Positions 27,208-36,063 of a stretch of DNA of 64,000 nt are shown in pieces. The notes below the pieces were generated by a model. The model saw only the letters and a program-made list of their open reading frames with translations. It did no database searches and was not told where the DNA came from. Numbering within the stretch: the stretch's first letter is position 1; each line of letters opens with the position of its first letter. The position numbers and the translations under genes are program-made. This stretch comes from Devosia sp. 66-14 (lineage in GTDB: Bacteria; Pseudomonadota; Alphaproteobacteria; Rhizobiales; Devosiaceae), in contig MKVB01000005.1 of the NCBI GenBank assembly GCA_001899085.1, positions 96,916-160,915 of the forward strand, read 5' to 3'.

Positions 27208-27928
27208 TCAGGTACAGCCCGTCGGGCGGGGCCAGCGGGCCGCAGCGGGCGCGATCGCGCGCATCGAGGGCGGCGCGAAAATCGCCTGGGCGCCACTTGC
27301 CGTCGCCCACCAGCTTCAGCGAGCCGACCATCGAGCGCACCTGGCTGTGGAGGAAGCTCCGCGCCTTGGCGGTGACGATGATCATTTCGGCCTGCCGCGA
27401 CACGCTGAAGACATCGAGCGTGCGGTCCGGGGAATTGGCCTGGCACTCGGCGGCGCGGAAGGTGGTGAAGTCGTGCTTGCCGAGGATCAGCTGTGCGCCG
27501 GCATGCATCGCTTCGACATCGAGCGGCACCGGCACGTGCCAGACCCGGCCCATGTCGAGGCCGGGGCGGGCGCGGCGATTGAGGATGCGATACTCGTAAT
27601 GCCGCGCGGTGGCGGAAAAGCGAGCCTCGAAGCTCTCGTCGACGCGGTCGGCGGTGAGGATCGCTACCGGGTGCGGCTTGGTGTGATAATTCAGCGCCTC
27701 GCGGACCTTGAACGGATCCCAGTCGCGTTCGAGGTCGAAATGCACCACCTGGCCGAGCGCATGGACCCCGGCGTCGGTACGTCCAGCGGCCTGGGTAACG
27801 ACGGTCTCGCCGGAAAAGCGCGTGATCGCATCCTCGAGCAATTGCTGCACGGACAGATCATGGGCCTGCCGCTGCCAGCCGCAGAAGGGGCGGCCGTCAT
27901 ATTCGATCGAGAGCCGGTACCTGGGCAT
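27191..27928 (-). CDS. truA: tRNA pseudouridine synthase A
   Basis: Makes pseudouridine at positions 38-40 of the tRNA anticodon stem. The 245-residue protein opens [21 protein letters not shown] and contains [15 protein letters not shown] with the catalytic Asp, the TruA signature. The start at 27928 is set by that opening; an upstream in-frame extension overlaps fmt. It lies 19 bases after fmt in the usual fmt-truA order. Confidence 0.96.
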   Translation of the reverse strand: MPRYRLSIEYDGRPFCGWQRQAHDLSVQQLLEDAITRFSGETVVTQAAGRTDAGVHALGQVVHFDLERDWDPFKVREALNYHTKPHPVAILTADRVDESFEARFSATARHYEYRILNRRARPGLDMGRVWHVPVPLDVEAMHAGAQLILGKHDFTTFRAAECQANSPDRTLDVFSVSRQAEMIIVTAKARSFLHSQVRSMVGSLKLVGDGKWRPGDFRAALDARDRARCGPLAPPDGLYLTRVDY

Positions 27929-27947
27929 CAGCTGGCCGACGTCCTGA

Positions 27948-28868
27948 TCACGACGCTCGCTCCGGCAGCACCCCCGCGCCGCGCAGGAACGTCGCCGCAT
28001 CCATGGCGCCCTTGCCTTCGCGCTGCACCATGGTGAGGCGGACGGCGCCGGTGCCGCAGGCGATGGTCAGCTCGGGAAGGATGGTCCCCGGCGCCCCCTG
28101 CCCTGCGACGAGCGTTGAACGCAACGCCTTGATGCGGGTGGGCGTGCCATTGAGGCTCAGCTCGAACCAGGCGCCGGGGAACGGCGAGAGGCCGCGGATC
28201 AGGTTGTGTACCTCGCCGGCGGGCTTGCTCCAGTCGATGCGGGCCTCCGCCTTGTCGATCTTTGCGGCATAGGTGACGCCCGCCTCAGGCTGCGGGGTGA
28301 AGTGCAGGCTGCCGCGATCGAGTGCCGCCAGCGCGCGGCCCATGAGGTCGGCGCCGACCAGCATCATCCGATCATGCAGTTCGCCCGAGGTCATGTCGGG
28401 GCCGATGGGCATTTCTTCGATCAGGCCGACAGCGCCGGTGTCGAGCCCCTCGTCCATCTGCATCACCATGATGCCGGTGCGCGCGTCCCCGGCCATCACG
28501 GCGCGCTGGATCGGCGCGGCGCCGCGCCAGCGCGGCAGGAGCGACCCGTGCAGGTTCAGGCAGCCAAGCCGCGGCGCCTCGAGAATCGGCTTGGGCAGGA
28601 TCAGGCCATAGGCGACGACCACGGCGACATCGGCATCGAGCGAGGCGAACACCTCCTGCTCGGGCGCCTGCTTGAGGCTGCGCGGGGTGAACACCGGAAT
28701 GCCGAAACTCTCGGCCGCTTCATGCACCGGCGACTTGCGCTCGGCCTGGCCGCGCCCCGCGGGCTTGGGCGCGCGCGTGTAGACGGCAACCACCTCGTGG
28801 CCGGTGGAGACGATCTCAGTGAGGGTGGGCACGGCGAATTCCGGCGTGCCCATGAAGATGATTTTCAA
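27948..28868 (-). CDS. fmt: methionyl-tRNA formyltransferase
   Basis: Formylates Met-tRNAfMet for initiation. The 306-residue enzyme begins with [16 protein letters not shown] and has the formyl-tetrahydrofolate site [16 protein letters not shown], plus a C-terminal tRNA-binding domain. Translation appears to begin at a TTG at 28868 with GGAG 9 bases upstream; no ATG fits the family start. It forms a formylation/deformylation neighbourhood with def, 105 bases upstream on the same strand. Confidence 0.96.
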   Translation of the reverse strand: MKIIFMGTPEFAVPTLTEIVSTGHEVVAVYTRAPKPAGRGQAERKSPVHEAAESFGIPVFTPRSLKQAPEQEVFASLDADVAVVVAYGLILPKPILEAPRLGCLNLHGSLLPRWRGAAPIQRAVMAGDARTGIMVMQMDEGLDTGAVGLIEEMPIGPDMTSGELHDRMMLVGADLMGRALAALDRGSLHFTPQPEAGVTYAAKIDKAEARIDWSKPAGEVHNLIRGLSPFPGAWFELSLNGTPTRIKALRSTLVAGQGAPGTILPELTIACGTGAVRLTMVQREGKGAMDAATFLRGAGVLPERAS

Positions 28869-28910
28869 CGTCGCGGGCTCCGTGAACGGCGGCCAGTCCG
28901 CCGAGCGATC

Positions 28911-28963
28911 AGTGAGTGGCGAATAGCGAATAGACTATTGGCTACTCACCATTCGCTACTCGC
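28911..28963. repeat. imperfect palindromic repeat between def and fmt
   Basis: The segment contains repeated copies of a GAGT(A/G)GCGAAT(A/G)G-like unit in both orientations, for example GAGTGGCGAATAGCGAATAG facing ATTCGCTACTCGC. It resembles the short intergenic palindromes dispersed in many alphaproteobacterial genomes. No coding potential. Confidence 0.6.
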
Positions 28964-28973
28964 GGCGCCTGCT

Positions 28974-29492
28974 TCAGGCGCGCTTCGACAGGCGCTCGGC
29001 CTTCTGGAACTTCTTCAGCACGCGGTCGCGCTTCAGCCGGCTCAGATAGTCGATGTAGAGCACGCCATCGAGGTGATCGAGTTCGTGCTGCACGCAGACC
29101 GCGAGGCGGTCCTTGGCATCGAGTTCGACGTCTTTGCCGTCGAGATCGGTGTAGCGGACGGTGACCTCGGCCGGGCGCTCCACGTCATAGTAGAGTTCGG
29201 GGATGGACAGGCAGCCTTCCTCGGTGGTGACGGTCTCGTCGGAGTATTTCAGGATCTCGGGGTTGATCATGACCAGCGGCGCCGCCGGCTCGTCTTCCTT
29301 GGCGAGGTCCATCACGACGATACGCTTGAGCTCGCCGATCTGCGGCGCGGCGAGGCCGATGCCAGGCGCGTCATACATGGTTTCGAGCATGTCGGCGGCG
29401 AGCTGCTTGATGCCATCGTCGATCTTCTCGATCGGCTCTGCAATGGCGCGCAGGCGCTCGTCGGGCAGGATCAGGATGGGGCGCTTGGCCAT
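28974..29492 (-). CDS. def: peptide deformylase
   Basis: Removes the N-formyl group from nascent proteins. All three metal/active-site motifs are intact: [15 protein letters not shown] (Cys ligand) and QHELDHLDG (two His ligands and catalytic Glu). Length is 172 residues from the ATG at 29492, which has AAGGA 11 bases upstream. The Lys/Arg-rich C-terminal helix could contact the ribosome. It precedes fmt and truA on the same strand. Confidence 0.97.
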   Translation of the reverse strand: MAKRPILILPDERLRAIAEPIEKIDDGIKQLAADMLETMYDAPGIGLAAPQIGELKRIVVMDLAKEDEPAAPLVMINPEILKYSDETVTTEEGCLSIPELYYDVERPAEVTVRYTDLDGKDVELDAKDRLAVCVQHELDHLDGVLYIDYLSRLKRDRVLKKFQKAERLSKRA

Positions 29493-29642
29493 GAACGTTC
29501 GGTCCTTCATCGGAGGTTGCCGCTGAATATGGTATTTCCCGGGCGCCGGTCAACGGCCAGCCGGTTTACGCTCTGTTTACCCCAATTGCGGCGCCGAAGA
29601 ACAATGCGGGAACAACAGTCTCGAATCGTGTAGGCTGCGGCG

Positions 29643-30818
29643 ATGGACCGTGTGCTCTTCGTCATCGCCGACTTTCCCGTCACGTTCGAAATATCGGCCT
29701 ATGCGGCCGTGGGACTGGTGGCGGCGCTGCTGGTTGCGCTGCTCATCGTGATGCTCAGGCAATCGCGAGCCCGCGCCGAGGAAGCGCAGCAGCGAGCCGA
29801 AGAAGCTGCCGCGGCGCAGCTCAAGGCGCAGGAAACCGAGCGCTATATCGCCGACATGGTTCGGGTGCAGTCGGAAATGACCGGCCGCATGCAGACGATG
29901 AGCGAGATTTTCGGTTCGCGCACCTCCGACCTGGCCCGACTGGTCAACGAGCGGCTCGACAGCCAGGGCCAGCGCATCGGCGCGGCCATGCAGGAGAGCA
30001 GTATCAAGACCAACGAGAGCCTGACGAAGCTGCAGGAGCGGCTGGCGGTCATCGACCGGGCGCAATCCAATATCGCCCAGCTCAGCCAGAACGTGGTGTC
30101 GCTGCAGTCGATCCTCGCCAACAAACAGACCCGCGGCGCCTATGGCCAGGGCCGGATGGAAGCGATCATCGGGGACGGACTGGCGCCGAACAGCTACGCC
30201 TTCCAGGCGACGCTGTCGAACGGCAGCCGGCCGGATGCGCTGGTCTACATGCCGAACAACGCGCCGTCGCTGGTGATCGACGCCAAGTTCCCGCTCGAAA
30301 GCTGGCAGCGCTTCACTGCGACAGGCGAGGGCGAGGACCCGCGCTTTGCGGCGAGTGGCTTCCGCAACGACATGGGCGTCCACATCAAGGCGATCTCGGA
30401 AAAATACCTGATCGCCGGGGAGACCGCCGATACGGCTTTCCTGTTCGTACCGTCGGAATCGATCTTTGCCGACGTGCACGAGCATTTCGAAGATGTGGTG
30501 CAGCGGGCGCTGAAGGCGCGGATCGTCATCGTCTCGCCGTCGATCCTGATGCTGTCGATCCAGGTGGTGCAGGCGCTGCTGCGCGACGTCAAGATGCGCG
30601 AGGAGGCCTACCGCATCCAGACCGAAGTGCGGGCGCTGCTCGGAGATGTCGGCCGGCTCGACGAGCGGGTACGCAAGCTGCAGACGCATTTCACCCAGGC
30701 GGCCGGGGATATCGGCGACATCGTCACCTCATCGACCAAGATCGTGAAGCGGGGCGAACGGATCGAGGCGATGGAGTTTGACGAGGCGCGGCCGGAGCAG
30801 CGCCTCGCCGGCGAATAG
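29643..30818 (+). CDS. rmuC: DNA recombination protein RmuC
   Basis: 391 residues: an N-terminal transmembrane helix (about 18-38), an Ala/Glu/Gln-rich coiled coil (about 40-150) and the RmuC domain with YGQGRMEAIIGDGLAP and VIDAKFPLESWQRF, which has a restriction-nuclease-like fold. RmuC limits inversions and other rearrangements at repeats; its biochemical activity is not firmly established. It is monocistronic here and starts at ATG 29643, divergent from def. Confidence 0.93.
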   Translation: MDRVLFVIADFPVTFEISAYAAVGLVAALLVALLIVMLRQSRARAEEAQQRAEEAAAAQLKAQETERYIADMVRVQSEMTGRMQTMSEIFGSRTSDLARLVNERLDSQGQRIGAAMQESSIKTNESLTKLQERLAVIDRAQSNIAQLSQNVVSLQSILANKQTRGAYGQGRMEAIIGDGLAPNSYAFQATLSNGSRPDALVYMPNNAPSLVIDAKFPLESWQRFTATGEGEDPRFAASGFRNDMGVHIKAISEKYLIAGETADTAFLFVPSESIFADVHEHFEDVVQRALKARIVIVSPSILMLSIQVVQALLRDVKMREEAYRIQTEVRALLGDVGRLDERVRKLQTHFTQAAGDIGDIVTSSTKIVKRGERIEAMEFDEARPEQRLAGE

Positions 30819-30909
30819 GCAGCTCACGTCGCCTCACAATAATGCGAGCGTCATGCCGAAGCGGCTCCTCCTGCCATAGCCTCCCCAGGTCAAACAGGAG
30901 GACGGCGAT

Positions 30910-31791
30910 ATGGACGAGAGGGATGCCCCGCAGATCTCGCAGGAGATGATCAATCTCTTCGACGACTACACTCACCTGAGCCTCGACCGCCGCAAGTTCA
31001 TGGACAACCTCGCCAAGCTCGCAGGCTCGATGAGCGCGGCGACGGTGGCGGCGACGCTCATGGCATCCAATGCCAAAGCGCAGGGGCTGGTGCCCGAGGA
31101 CGACGCGCGGCTGGTCACCGAAGACGTAACCTACCCCGGCGCCAATGGTGAGATGCGCGGCTATCTCGCCTACCCCGCCGCGGGCGGACCGTTCGGTGCG
31201 GTCATCGTGGTGCACGAGAACCGTGGGCTCAACGCTCACACCAAGGACGTGGCGCGACGCGTGGCATTGGAGGGGTTTGTGGCCCTGGCGCCAGACTTCC
31301 TCTCCGATCTCGGCGGCACGCCCGCCGACGAAGAAGCGGCGCGGCCAATGTTCCAGCAGCTCCCGGCAGGAGATGTGGCGGCCAACGGCGTCTCGACGAT
31401 CGCCTGGCTCAAGACACACGACAAATCGAACGGCAAGGTCGGAGCGATGGGCTTCTGCTGGGGCGGCGGGACGGTCAACAATATCGCTACCGTCGCGCCG
31501 GACCTGTTGGCGGCGGTGCCCTATTATGGCGGCCAGCCCGATGCGGCGGCGGTGCCCAACATCAAGGCCAAGCTGATGGCCCACTATGGCGGGCTGGACG
31601 AGCGGATCAATGCCGGCATCCCGGCCTTCGAGGCGGCGCTGAAGGCAGCCGGCACCGACTACCAGATCTTCATCTATGAAGGCGCCAACCACGCCTTCAA
31701 CAACGACACCTCGGCTGCGCGCTACAGCAAGGAAGCGTCCGACCTGGCGTGGTCGCGGACGATGGCGCTGTTCCGCCAGGTGCTGGCCTGA
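30910..31791 (+). CDS. dienelactone hydrolase family protein (YghX-like) with Tat-like N-terminus
   Basis: 293-residue alpha/beta hydrolase. The catalytic triad is visible as Cys183 in GFCWGGGT, Asp230 in YGGLDERI and His261 in GANHAF. An N-terminal extension has DRRKFMDNLAKLAG followed by an Ala-rich hydrophobic stretch ending AKAQ, which resembles a twin-arginine export signal after a leading segment EMINLFDDYTH, as in YghX-type proteins. AGGAGG precedes the ATG. The substrate is unknown; esters or lactones are likely. Confidence 0.9.
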   Translation: MDERDAPQISQEMINLFDDYTHLSLDRRKFMDNLAKLAGSMSAATVAATLMASNAKAQGLVPEDDARLVTEDVTYPGANGEMRGYLAYPAAGGPFGAVIVVHENRGLNAHTKDVARRVALEGFVALAPDFLSDLGGTPADEEAARPMFQQLPAGDVAANGVSTIAWLKTHDKSNGKVGAMGFCWGGGTVNNIATVAPDLLAAVPYYGGQPDAAAVPNIKAKLMAHYGGLDERINAGIPAFEAALKAAGTDYQIFIYEGANHAFNNDTSAARYSKEASDLAWSRTMALFRQVLA

Positions 31792-31808
31792 AGCCTCATT
31801 GAAACAGG

Positions 31809-31832
31809 CGCGGGGGCAAGGCCGCCCCCGCG
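31809..31832. terminator. hairpin between convergent genes
   Basis: CGCGGGGGC (31809-31817) pairs perfectly with GCCCCCGCG (31824-31832) over a 6-base loop, between the hydrolase stop and the stop of the convergent GGDEF-EAL gene. There is no T-tract, so it may act as a bidirectional attenuating hairpin or a 3' end protector. Confidence 0.5.
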
Positions 31833-31842
31833 TCGGACGCGA

Positions 31843-34245
31843 TCAGCCGGCCAGCGCCCGCAGCGGCGCCGGGTCGAGGCTGTCGAGGAACTTGCTGCGC
31901 CCCTCGGTGACCGCCGCGAAGGTCCGAATGTCCTCGGGACGGCTGAGCAGATAGCCCTGAGCGGTCTGGCAGGTTTCATTCTTGAGGAAATCCAGCTCCT
32001 CGACACGCTCGACGCCCTCGGCGACCACCGGCACGTTCAGGCCGCTGCCCAGGCCCAGCACGGCCCGGACGATGGCGGCCGACTGATCGTTGTTGTCCAC
32101 CGCGCGGATAAAGGACTGATCGACCTTGATCTTCGAAAACGGGAAGGCGCGGAGGTTGGCCAACGACGAGTAGCCGGTGCCGAAATCGTCCATGGCGATA
32201 CGAACGCCGAGCGCCCGGATCTGCCGCAGCGTCGTCACCGCCCGCATCATATCGCGGATCAGCGCCGTTTCGGTGATCTCCACCTCGAGCCGGGCGGGCG
32301 ACAGGCCGGTGCTGATCAGCACCTCATGCACGGTCTGGGCGAAACTGGGCGAGTGCACCTGTACCGCCGAGACGTTGACCGCCACCGAAAGCGGCGACTT
32401 CCAGCGCGCCGCTTCGTTTGCCGCCGAACGCAGCACCCACTCGCCAATCTGCAGGATCAAGCCGCTTTCCTCGGCTACCGGGACGAAGACAGACGGCGGG
32501 ATGTCGCCACGTTCCGGATGCTTCCAGCGCACCAGCGCCTCGAAGCCGGTGACCTCGCCGGACTGGACGTCGACCTGCGGCTGATAGACCAGCCGCAACT
32601 GGTTGCGCGACACGGCGTGGCGCAGGTCGTGCTCGAGCATGCGGCGGTCGCGCACTTCGGCGCCCATGGCGTTTTCGAAGAAGCGGTAGATGCCGCGCCC
32701 GTCCTGCTTGGCCCGGTAGAGCGCCGTGTCGGCATGGGTCATCAGGTGTTCGGCGGTATCGGCATTGTCGGGAAACAGCGCGATGCCGATCGAAGCGGAG
32801 ATCAGGGCCCCGCCGGCCGACTGCTCGTTGTTGCGACGGAAGGCATCGAGAATCTGTTCGGCGATCCGGCCGGCACGAGCAGGCGTGCCGATATCGCCGA
32901 GCAGAACCGCAAACTCGTCGCCGCCGAGGCGAGCGGCGTCACCGACGCCCTCGATAGCCCCGAGCAACGCCTGGCCGACGCGCTGCAGCAGCACATCGCC
33001 GGCGGCGTGGCCGAACAGGTCGTTGACCTCCTTGAAGCGGTCGAGGTCGAGACAGAGCACGGCGAAGGTCTGATCGTGACGGCGGGCGTGACTGATCTCG
33101 TCTTCGAGCTTGCGCGAGAAGCTCACCCGGTTGGGGAGGCCGGTCAACGCGTCGTGGTGGGCGAGGAAACGGATGTGCTGTTCGGCCTGCTTCCTTGCCG
33201 ACAGATCGCGGATGGCGACAGCCTGGTGCGGCTGGCCGGCGAAATCCACCTGGCGAAGGATCACCTCGGCCGGTACGACACCGAACGCCGTCTTCAGGTC
33301 GGTCTCCAGCGCCACGTTGGGACGCTCGATCAGCATCGAGCACACCGGCGAGCCGAGGAACTCGGCAAGCTGCCGGCCGCTCACCGAGGCTTGCGGCAGA
33401 TCGACCATGGAAAGGAAGCTCTGGTTGGCGGTGACGATCTCGCCATTGCGCACCACCAGCAGACCCTCCACCGCCGCATCGGCGAGGCCACGCATCCGGT
33501 CGCTCTCGGCCAGGGTGCGGCGACGATCGAGCAGGTCGAGATAGGAACCGCCCAGCGCGAACATCAGGATCATCACCGAGACCAGCGCGACGACGATCGA
33601 CAACCATTGCGGTGTCTGATCCTCGGCCGAGACGACGGCGAAACAGTTCTCGAGCCCGGCGGCGCCCATTGCGGTGAAGTGCATGGCGCAGATCGCGAGG
33701 GTGAGCAGGATGGTGGCGCGGACGCGTTGGCGCAGGGTGTGGCCGTTCACCGCGAAGTAGATCGAGGCGCCGGCGAAGGCAATGCCGAACAGCACTGAAG
33801 CCGCGACCAGCGGCGATGACCAGGCGATGGTGCCGCCGATCATCAGCGCGGCCATGCCGGTATAGTGCATCGAAGCAATGCCGACACCGATGACGACGCC
33901 ACCCAGCACCGAGTCGGAGCGGCGGGTGCCGATCGCGGCGAACCACAGCCCGCCGCCGACGATCAGGATGGCGATGCTCAGCGACACCAGAGTGATCGGC
34001 AGATCGTAGCCGACCGGCATGCCGGCATGAAACGACAACATGGCGACGAAGTGGGTCGCCCAGATGCCGAAGCCGACCGACACGGCGGCGATGGCAAGCC
34101 AGACCCGCTGCATGATACCGGCGGTCCTGCGCGCGTGGGTCAGCAGGGTGATGCCGGCGAAGGCGGAGAGCGAACAGACCACGGCCGCCAGGGCTACCAG
34201 GCGGAGGTCGTGTTGCTGCAACAGGGTGGTAAAAACAGTTTCCAA
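31843..34245 (-). CDS. MHYT-PAS-GGDEF-EAL cyclic di-GMP signalling protein
   Basis: About 800 residues. Seven N-terminal helices form a MHYT sensor with ATHFVAM, SMHYTGM and AMHFTAM, a module thought to bind a metal and sense gas or redox. A PAS segment follows (about 245-345), then GGDEF (RLGGDEFAVLL near 440) and EAL (FEALVRW near 569, with NVSA, EITETALI, MDDFGTGYSSL, KVDQSFI and VAEGVER). Both catalytic sites look intact, so it could make and degrade c-di-GMP. I chose a TTG start at 34245 with AAGGA 9 bases away, because family members begin just before QQHDLRLV; a GTG at 34344 is possible. Confidence 0.93.
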   Translation of the reverse strand: METVFTTLLQQHDLRLVALAAVVCSLSAFAGITLLTHARRTAGIMQRVWLAIAAVSVGFGIWATHFVAMLSFHAGMPVGYDLPITLVSLSIAILIVGGGLWFAAIGTRRSDSVLGGVVIGVGIASMHYTGMAALMIGGTIAWSSPLVAASVLFGIAFAGASIYFAVNGHTLRQRVRATILLTLAICAMHFTAMGAAGLENCFAVVSAEDQTPQWLSIVVALVSVMILMFALGGSYLDLLDRRRTLAESDRMRGLADAAVEGLLVVRNGEIVTANQSFLSMVDLPQASVSGRQLAEFLGSPVCSMLIERPNVALETDLKTAFGVVPAEVILRQVDFAGQPHQAVAIRDLSARKQAEQHIRFLAHHDALTGLPNRVSFSRKLEDEISHARRHDQTFAVLCLDLDRFKEVNDLFGHAAGDVLLQRVGQALLGAIEGVGDAARLGGDEFAVLLGDIGTPARAGRIAEQILDAFRRNNEQSAGGALISASIGIALFPDNADTAEHLMTHADTALYRAKQDGRGIYRFFENAMGAEVRDRRMLEHDLRHAVSRNQLRLVYQPQVDVQSGEVTGFEALVRWKHPERGDIPPSVFVPVAEESGLILQIGEWVLRSAANEAARWKSPLSVAVNVSAVQVHSPSFAQTVHEVLISTGLSPARLEVEITETALIRDMMRAVTTLRQIRALGVRIAMDDFGTGYSSLANLRAFPFSKIKVDQSFIRAVDNNDQSAAIVRAVLGLGSGLNVPVVAEGVERVEELDFLKNETCQTAQGYLLSRPEDIRTFAAVTEGRSKFLDSLDPAPLRALAG

Positions 34246-34433
34246 GATAGCGCGTCCTTCTGGAGGCAATGCCACCTGCTCTCGCGGGCAACTGGTAAAG
34301 AGAGTCTTGCCCGGCACATGGCGGGATACCCTTAGCTCGGTCACGTCTCGATACGACGTGAACGAAGGCTTAAGATGTGTCGCGAACCCAGCTCAGGGTC
34401 CGCGCGTTAGCTCCGCTGACAGGGAGGACGGCC

Positions 34434-34892
34434 ATGACCCCGAACCACCATTTCCGCGGCCTGATCGCCGAAGACACGCCTGCCGGCAATGACGGAGACG
34501 TCCCCGGCTTTGCCCAGCCGGTGAGCCAGGCCGAGATCGAGGACCTGCTCTATGGCGACGATTGGCCAGCCGTCGAGCGGCTGGCCCGGCTGCTGTCGAT
34601 CCGCGACGAGCTGAGCAATCTGGAAGCCACCGATTTCGGCGATGACGATCCGCGGCGGCTGATCGGGGCAATCGAGGAAGCGGTGGCGCAGCTCAGCGAT
34701 GTCGAGGGGGAAGGGATGGACCCGACCTCGGTGGATCACGACCCGGCGGCGCATCGCGAGACGCTCGCCCCCGATTCCGACGAGCTGGAAGCGATCGCCG
34801 CCAGCGACGAAGCCTCGTTCGAAGACGACGAGGAAGGGCCGATCGACCAGAGCCAGTGGATCGACACCGAAGGGCAGGATCGACAGCGATAG
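34434..34892 (+). CDS. acidic protein of unknown function
   Basis: 152 residues, strongly acidic, with a Glu/Asp-rich C-terminal half (DEASFEDDEEGPIDQSQW). A helical stretch with WPAVERLARLLSIRDELSNLEA lies in the middle. It has no signal peptide or membrane helix. The ribosome binding site GGGAGG is well placed before the ATG at 34434, which supports expression. It is divergent from the c-di-GMP gene and not recognisable by family. Confidence 0.65.
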   Translation: MTPNHHFRGLIAEDTPAGNDGDVPGFAQPVSQAEIEDLLYGDDWPAVERLARLLSIRDELSNLEATDFGDDDPRRLIGAIEEAVAQLSDVEGEGMDPTSVDHDPAAHRETLAPDSDELEAIAASDEASFEDDEEGPIDQSQWIDTEGQDRQR

Positions 34893-34943
34893 CTCGAAGG
34901 GCGCGCGATCCCTCGGCCGGTGCCTCGTTCCCCTCGAGGGGAG

Positions 34944-35537
34944 CTAGAGCGAGGTGCGCGCCTTGAGGGCCTGGCTGAGCGTGCCTTCATCGAGATAATC
35001 GAGCTCGCCGCCAACCGGCACGCCATGCGCCAGCCGGGTAATCTTGACGCCGCTGGGAGCAAGCCGGTCGGTGATGTAGTGCGCGGTGGTCTGACCTTCG
35101 ACCGTGGCGTTTACGGCGAGGACGATCTCGGAGAATTCCGGCGCGCGGCGCAGCAGGGCATCGATCGACAGATCGTCCGGGCCGACGCCATCGAGGGGCG
35201 ACAGCACGCCGCCCAGCACGTGGTATTTGACGGCCCCGACCCCGGCCCGTTCCAGCGCCCAGAGGTCCGCGACATCCTCGACCACGATCAACAGGCCATT
35301 GTCGCGGCGCGGATCGGCGCAGATGTGGCAGGGCGAACGGGTATCGACGTTGCCGCAGGTGGCGCAGACGGTCACCGCGGCCACGGCGCGATCGAGCGCC
35401 GCCGACAGCGGGATCATCAGCTGTTCCTTTTTCTTGATCAGCTGCAGCACGGCGCGCCGGGCCGAACGCGGCCCCAGCCCCGGCAAGCGCGCCAGCAGCA
35501 GGATCAGCTGTTCAATCTCGGGTCCGCCGTTGGCCAT
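34944..35537 (-). CDS. recR: recombination mediator RecR
   Basis: Works with RecF/RecO to load RecA at gaps. The 197-residue protein has a helix-hairpin-helix ([19 protein letters not shown]), a four-cysteine zinc finger ([16 protein letters not shown]) and a Toprim domain ([15 protein letters not shown]). The start is MANGGPE at 35537; it follows a small ORF by one base and ybaB/dnaX upstream, the conserved dnaX-ybaB-recR order. Confidence 0.97.
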   Translation of the reverse strand: MANGGPEIEQLILLLARLPGLGPRSARRAVLQLIKKKEQLMIPLSAALDRAVAAVTVCATCGNVDTRSPCHICADPRRDNGLLIVVEDVADLWALERAGVGAVKYHVLGGVLSPLDGVGPDDLSIDALLRRAPEFSEIVLAVNATVEGQTTAHYITDRLAPSGVKITRLAHGVPVGGELDYLDEGTLSQALKARTSL

Positions 35538-35538
35538 G

Positions 35539-35733
35539 CTAGTCGGATTCCTGCAACCGTCGCTCACGAAGCTTGTTCAGCTTATGCAGCCGGCTCTCAT
35601 AGAGCTTGCGAAAATAGGCGTTGTCCGGTCCGATGGACCGACGAATGGTAACGCGCCGGATTTCTACTTCGAGCTCCCCAAGCGTGAGGCCCTCAAAGTC
35701 CTGTTCCGTGGGAAAGCCCGGCCGGCGCGCCAC
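35539..35733 (-). CDS. 64-residue basic protein between ybaB and recR
   Basis: GTG start at 35733, 9 bases after ybaB, and TAG one base before recR, so it is embedded in the dnaX-ybaB-recR operon. The protein is rich in Arg/Glu ([33 protein letters not shown]) and probably forms one long amphipathic helix. I do not recognise it. The gap would otherwise be empty and the spacing on both sides is that of real operon genes. The ribosome binding site is weak. Confidence 0.6.
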   Translation of the reverse strand: MARRPGFPTEQDFEGLTLGELEVEIRRVTIRRSIGPDNAYFRKLYESRLHKLNKLRERRLQESD

Positions 35734-35742
35734 TTTCTCGGC

Positions 35743-36063
35743 TCAGAACGGGAACTTCATGCCCGGAGGCAACGGCAACCCCGCCGTCATTTCCTGCATC
35801 TTGGCATTCATCTCGTACTCGGCCTTGCCCTTGGCATCGTTATGCGCGGCGAGGATCAGGTCCTCGAGCACCGAGACGTCGTCGGAGACGAGGCTGGGGT
35901 CGATCTTCAGCCCCTTCATCTCGCCCTTGCCGTTGAGCGTCACCACCACCAGACCGCCGCCGGAGCGGCCTTCGACGGTCATCTCGGCGACCTTGTTCTG
36001 GAATTCCTCCATCCGCCCCTTCATCTCCTGGGCGGCCTTCATCATTCCCATCAGGTCTTTCAT
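35743..36063 (-). CDS. ybaB: YbaB/EbfC nucleoid-associated protein
   Basis: 106-residue DNA-binding protein that forms a homodimer clamp. The sequence has an N-terminal helix rich in Met/Gln/Glu (MKDLMGMMKAAQEMKGRMEE) and the conserved GGLVVVTLNGKGEMKGLKIDP beta-sheet. Its start overlaps the dnaX stop by four bases (ATGA), so it is co-translated with dnaX and followed by the 64-residue gene and recR. Confidence 0.95.
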   Translation of the reverse strand: MKDLMGMMKAAQEMKGRMEEFQNKVAEMTVEGRSGGGLVVVTLNGKGEMKGLKIDPSLVSDDVSVLEDLILAAHNDAKGKAEYEMNAKMQEMTAGLPLPPGMKFPF

